Assembly (NCBI RefSeq): GCF_001659605.2
Contig: NC_035170.2
Location: 25,586,020 to 25,650,019 of the forward strand
Length of the DNA stretch: 64,000 nt
Source of the DNA: Manihot esculenta
Taxonomy: Eukaryota > Streptophyta > Magnoliopsida > Malpighiales > Euphorbiaceae
Direction of reading: 5' to 3'
A program made the translations under genes and the position numbers. The notes under the pieces were generated by a model. That model made no database searches. It saw only the letters and a list, made by a program, of their open reading frames with translations, and was not told the DNA's origin. Below, one piece after another: positions 60,645 to 64,000 of this stretch (position 1 is its first letter; each line of letters opens with the position of its first letter).

Positions 60645-63412
60645 TGTAACGACCCGGAAACCGGACCGCTACCGGCGCTAGAGTTCAGATCGACTTAAGG
60701 TCGCCGGAGCCCGTAGTAAGCCTACTATACATTCTGTGTACCTGATAAAAATCTCATACATGATCATACATTATAACAAAAACTTAAACATTTCATGAAC
60801 TAAAACTTGATCCATGCATGTATCATAAACTGAAAACATAAAACACATACTAGAGCCCTCATCAAATGCTCCGGTATGGTAAACATCACATGCCCCAAGC
60901 TTAGTTCAACATAACACATGCTTAAAACTTTTACATAATGATCATGTTAATAAGGATTACAAAGGTAAAGAAAACTAGGGTCAAGCACAATTCTAATCCA
61001 TTAAAAATTTACATGTCCACACTATACTATTACATTTGTCTATACCAGTTACTATGCAGACTTCCCGAGTTATCTTTGACCCTGAAAACCTGGGGTTAGG
61101 GTCAAGGGATAAGCTACAAGAGCCTAGTGAGCAGAAAATAAAAATAGTTTAATAAACATATGCTCGTATGAAATGCATCACAACACAAACAATTCACATT
61201 AAGATGGACTTATCACCAGTAACCCTCTACATATTCCAATGTGTCCGGCTGTCGACGGAGCTCCTCAGGACTTTCGCTTAAACATAACATAACATATCCA
61301 AATTGTCAGGGGCGTAGAATGGACCTCACTTGGACTTTCCCTTACATATTGCCAGGGGCATAGAATGGGCCTCACCTGGACTTCCGTATTGTATCATATC
61401 ATATCATCTCGAGGGCTAGTGGGTCATTTAATATTCATACACATCAACAATAAATTATGCAATATATCATATTTGTGAATTCTAATGCAAAATAACCTAA
61501 TACATATACATGGCATTCGTGATGCATGAACATACTTAAAAGTTTAGTTACTTTGAAAAGATAGTTCAGTTCTACTCACCTCTGGCTGACGCTCGCCTAA
61601 CAATGACGCAGCTAATTCACTAAAGGCCTCTACGGTCTCCCAAGTCTGATCCTACATAGATGGACTCAAATGAGGGACCAAACATAACTATTACATGACT
61701 CTGAATAACTCTCCAAAATCCCCTAAAACATACCAAAGCATGCATACGAAACAAGCAAAAAAAAGCTGGACAGGGGACTTTTGGCGGCCGAAGGTCTCTC
61801 ATAGATCCGAAAATCAGGGATTTCGGGGGCAGGTTCAGTGGCCTAAGCCCTTCACAGATCCGAAAGTCAGGGACTTTCGGGGGGCGGGTTCGACGTCCGA
61901 AACCCCTTCACAGATCTGAAAGTTCATGCTTTCGGGGGTAGGTTAGGTGGCCAAAAGGCTGCCTTCACCAGCAGGTTCGACGGTCGAACCTGAGTTCTCC
62001 AGCAAGGCACAACCCGATTCTGCCCTATGTATTCAGGCACCAAAACTCTCAAATACTCACACCCAACTTCTCAAAACATGCATACTCATTCATCAAGCAT
62101 AAGGGGCATAAAAACTAGCCTAAACCCCAACAAACAACAATAAAAACTCATAAGAGCAAACATTCATTAATAACCCAACTCAAACCTTAAAACTTTAGAT
62201 CTATCCATTTCATGCATCAACAGCCCTTAACCCCCTTTAAAACTTATTTAAAACATAAAAATAGCAAAGATCTAGGCTCACCTCTTGGAGATCTAAGGGT
62301 AGCAGCAAACCAAACTTGGAAATGAGAGGAAAACGATCTCCGGAGATCTCCAAGGTTTAAAAACTTAGATTCAAGTTCAAATCTTCAAAAATAAGAGAAA
62401 ACTCATGAATTTTTGAAAGATTTGAAGGAAAAACAACAAAAATATCAAAGGATGGAAAGAACTCACCTCTGCCCGAAAATGGAGAGAAAAACTCTCTCAT
62501 TTTCGGGCTGAAGGCCTCTTATAGGTGGCTGAATAAACTACCTTCGGGGGCCGAAAGAGGAGATCCCGCGGCTGCTGTCATACCCGGCTAGATTCAGACA
62601 TCGGAATTCCTACCGTCCGGTGGCATTTGAGGATGTCAGAGGTCTTTGGACGGGTAAGAGAAAGATTTCTAAAATATTTGCAAGTGTTTTAAAGGTTTAG
62701 CGTAGAAAACGAGTTGAGTTTCATGGAGAATTGGCCAAAGGAGTTTCTGTTATGTTCGGCCCCCGAAGGTGAAGTTCGGCCGCCGAAAGTGCCCAATGTT
62801 CGGCCCCCCAAAGGTTATGTTCGGCCCCCGAAAGTTGCATGGTTTTGCATGCAGTTTCGGCAGCCGAAGCTGAGGTGGTCGGTTAGTTGTGCATGCTCTT
62901 CAGTCCGTGGTTTGGCCAGGTGTTCACCTCCAGATCATGACCAGAGGTTAGGCCACGTCTCCCTTGACTCATCTGCAAGCTTTTAATCAGCTCATGCAGA
63001 GGGTTGCTCGTTTGCAAGAGGTTTTGCAGGTTTTGAGAGAAAAGAGAGGTTTTGGTGGTTTGAAGCTTGTGAAGGGGTAGTCGGCTTGCTACGGGTCCCG
63101 GCGGCCTTAAGCCGATCTGGATCCTAGTGCCAGTGATGGTTCGGGCCGTTACCGAGGGGTACCGGTTTCCGGGTCGTTACAGCTGCACCACCTTCGGCGG
63201 CCGAACTTGAAGGTTCGGCGGCCGAACTTGGATTTTCTTTCAAAACTATTTTCTTCCTTTCTTTTAACTTAAAACCTTAAAATCTTCAAATTCATTTTAT
63301 AAAAACCTTATTTTACCCTTCCTAAGGAGATTCCAACTTCGAGATTCCGAATTCCAACAAAGATTCCGTCGAAAGATTGGAATTCTGACGCTGGAGTCTA
63401 GCCAGGTATTAC
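60645..63412 (-). mobile_element. 3' LTR of a Ty3 chromovirus, split by a nested insertion
   Basis: Read on the minus strand the LTR starts TGTAATACCTGGCTAG at 63412 and ends CCGGGTCGTTACA at 60645. A polypurine tract and chromovirus pol lie directly before it. Removing the nested 62576-63181 unit leaves about 2160 bases. It shares terminal and internal text with the solo LTR at 2024-4680 (CCTTAAG...CGATCTG near the end, CAAG...ACCTCA...CCCA blocks, TTCGG..CCGAA palindromes). A TATAAGAGG box lies at 62515-62523. The outer end of the element is beyond the window. Confidence 0.9.
62576..63181 (+). mobile_element. 606-bp nested LTR derivative of the same family
   Basis: Starts TGTCATACCCGGCTAG and ends CCGGTTTCCGGGTCGTTACA, the terminal texts of the family. 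It is flanked by perfect 5-bp duplications GCTGC (62571-62575 and 63182-63186). It keeps the first 300 bases and last 110 bases of the LTR, but the middle holds an unrelated stretch with an open frame containing FNQLMQRVARLQEVLQVLRE, which reads like a gag coiled segment. The orientation is opposite to its host LTR. It is best explained as a solo LTR or an internally deleted element. Confidence 0.88.
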
Positions 63413-63429
63413 ATTCTTCCCCCCCTTAA
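63413..63429 (-). other. Polypurine tract of the chromovirus
   Basis: On the minus strand the text CTTAAGGGGGGGAAGAA lies immediately before the TGTAATACC that opens the 3' LTR. This is the expected plus-strand priming site and confirms the minus orientation. Confidence 0.88.
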
Positions 63430-63512
63430 GAACATTCGTCCTCGAATGTTCAACACAGCAAACAAGCAAGCATAAATATCAATAACACACATGAAAGCAT
63501 ATAACACTTACT

Positions 63513-64000
63513 TTAAAAGAGATAAGGGTATTGTTGGAGTATGGACTCCCGGGTCTCCCAGGTGCACTCTTCCATGTTATGGGGATTCCAAAGGACTTTC
63601 ACCATCGTGATTTCCTTGTTCCTCAGCTTTCTGATTTGCGTGTCTATGATCCGCACTAGCTGCTCAATATAGGTGAGATCTCCTAGGATCTCTATATTAG
63701 ATTCATTAAGAACCTTGCCCGGATCTGACACGAACTTTCGTAACATAGAAACATGGAAAACCAGATGGATCCTCTTCATAGAAGCAGGTAAATCTAACTT
63801 GTAAGATACATTCCCAATCCTTCGCGGGATTTCAAAAGGCCCAATATACCTTAGAGCTAGTTTATCTTTCTTTCCAAAATGAATCACGCCCTTCATAGGA
63901 GACACCTTAAGCAACACCATATCCCTCTCCTGGAACACAACATGCTTCCTGTGGATGTCTGCATAGCTCTTCTATCTGCTCACCGCTGTTCTGATCCTCT
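63513..64000 (-). pseudogene. Chromovirus integrase C-terminus and chromodomain-like tail
   Basis: The frame enters from the window edge and ends about 100 bases before the LTR. It shows the integrase C-terminal segment (VLLKVSPMKGVIHFGKKDKL, YIGPFEIPRRIGNVSYKLDL, HLVFHVSMLRK). A chromodomain-like tail follows (VRIIDTQIRKLRNKEITMVK, VLWNPHNMEECTWETRESIL). This order is that of plant Tekay/Del-type chromoviruses, which also have long LTRs. A TAG at 63972-63974 interrupts the frame where the family normally has RQKSYAD, so this copy is broken. The rest of pol lies outside the window. Confidence 0.9.

Noticed and set aside
1..64000. CRISPR array, tRNA or rRNA genes, organellar insert, endogenous pararetrovirus
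   Set aside because: I saw no regularly spaced direct repeats of CRISPR type, no cloverleaf with A and B boxes that I could defend, no long plastid or mitochondrial text, and no caulimovirid motifs. Retroelement motifs all fit copia, chromovirus, TRIM or LINE.

Overview
This is nuclear DNA from a flowering plant, most probably a eudicot. It has AT-rich intergenic DNA, intron-rich genes with GT-AG junctions, and many plant-type transposons (Ty1/copia, Ty3/chromovirus, TRIM, LINE, hAT and MITEs). I cannot fix the species from sequence alone. Five host genes are supported by exon-by-exon reading. They are RUS6-like (DUF647, minus, 11997-17450), mitochondrial CLPX (plus, 28700-40563), a mitochondrial-type bS18 ribosomal protein (plus, 43276-46697), an SPF30/SMNDC1-like Tudor splicing factor (plus, 48113-52278) and an NPF4-type NRT1/PTR transporter (minus, 55357-58176). 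They look like independent housekeeping and transport genes rather than a cluster with a shared pathway.

Layout. 1-6272 is the 3' part of a Ty1/copia element split by a 2657-bp solo LTR (2024-4680) with a perfect 5-bp target duplication. 6273-11996 is AT-rich spacer and the RUS6 3' flank. 17840-20288 holds a degenerate Ty3-type LTR/gag remnant and, 16 bp further on, a TRIM. 20299-23877 is a 5'-truncated L1-type LINE with an 11-bp target duplication and three nonsense codons. 23889-28573 is AT-rich spacer with a short minisatellite and an unusual GC-rich degenerate repeat. CLPX follows; its seventh intron carries a complete 4667-bp hAT element with an 8-bp target duplication, and its fourth intron is GC-AG. 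A long-TIR MITE lies between CLPX and bS18m. Two copies of one MITE family lie upstream of the NPF gene. From 60645 to the window edge is the 3' end of a minus-strand Ty3 chromovirus. Its long LTR belongs to the same family as the solo LTR at 2024 and is itself split by a 606-bp relative with its own 5-bp target duplication.

I found no operon-like system, CRISPR array, viral gene cassette or clear new gene family. The observations most worth checking are the nested LTR family with its arrays of short palindromes, the GC-AG intron and hAT load of CLPX, the GC-rich repeat at 26100-26530, the loss of the ExxER motif in the NPF protein, and the consistent C-to-T type of nonsense mutations in the retroelements. 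All exon coordinates were derived by hand from splice signals and reading-frame continuity; no alignment or transcript data were available.
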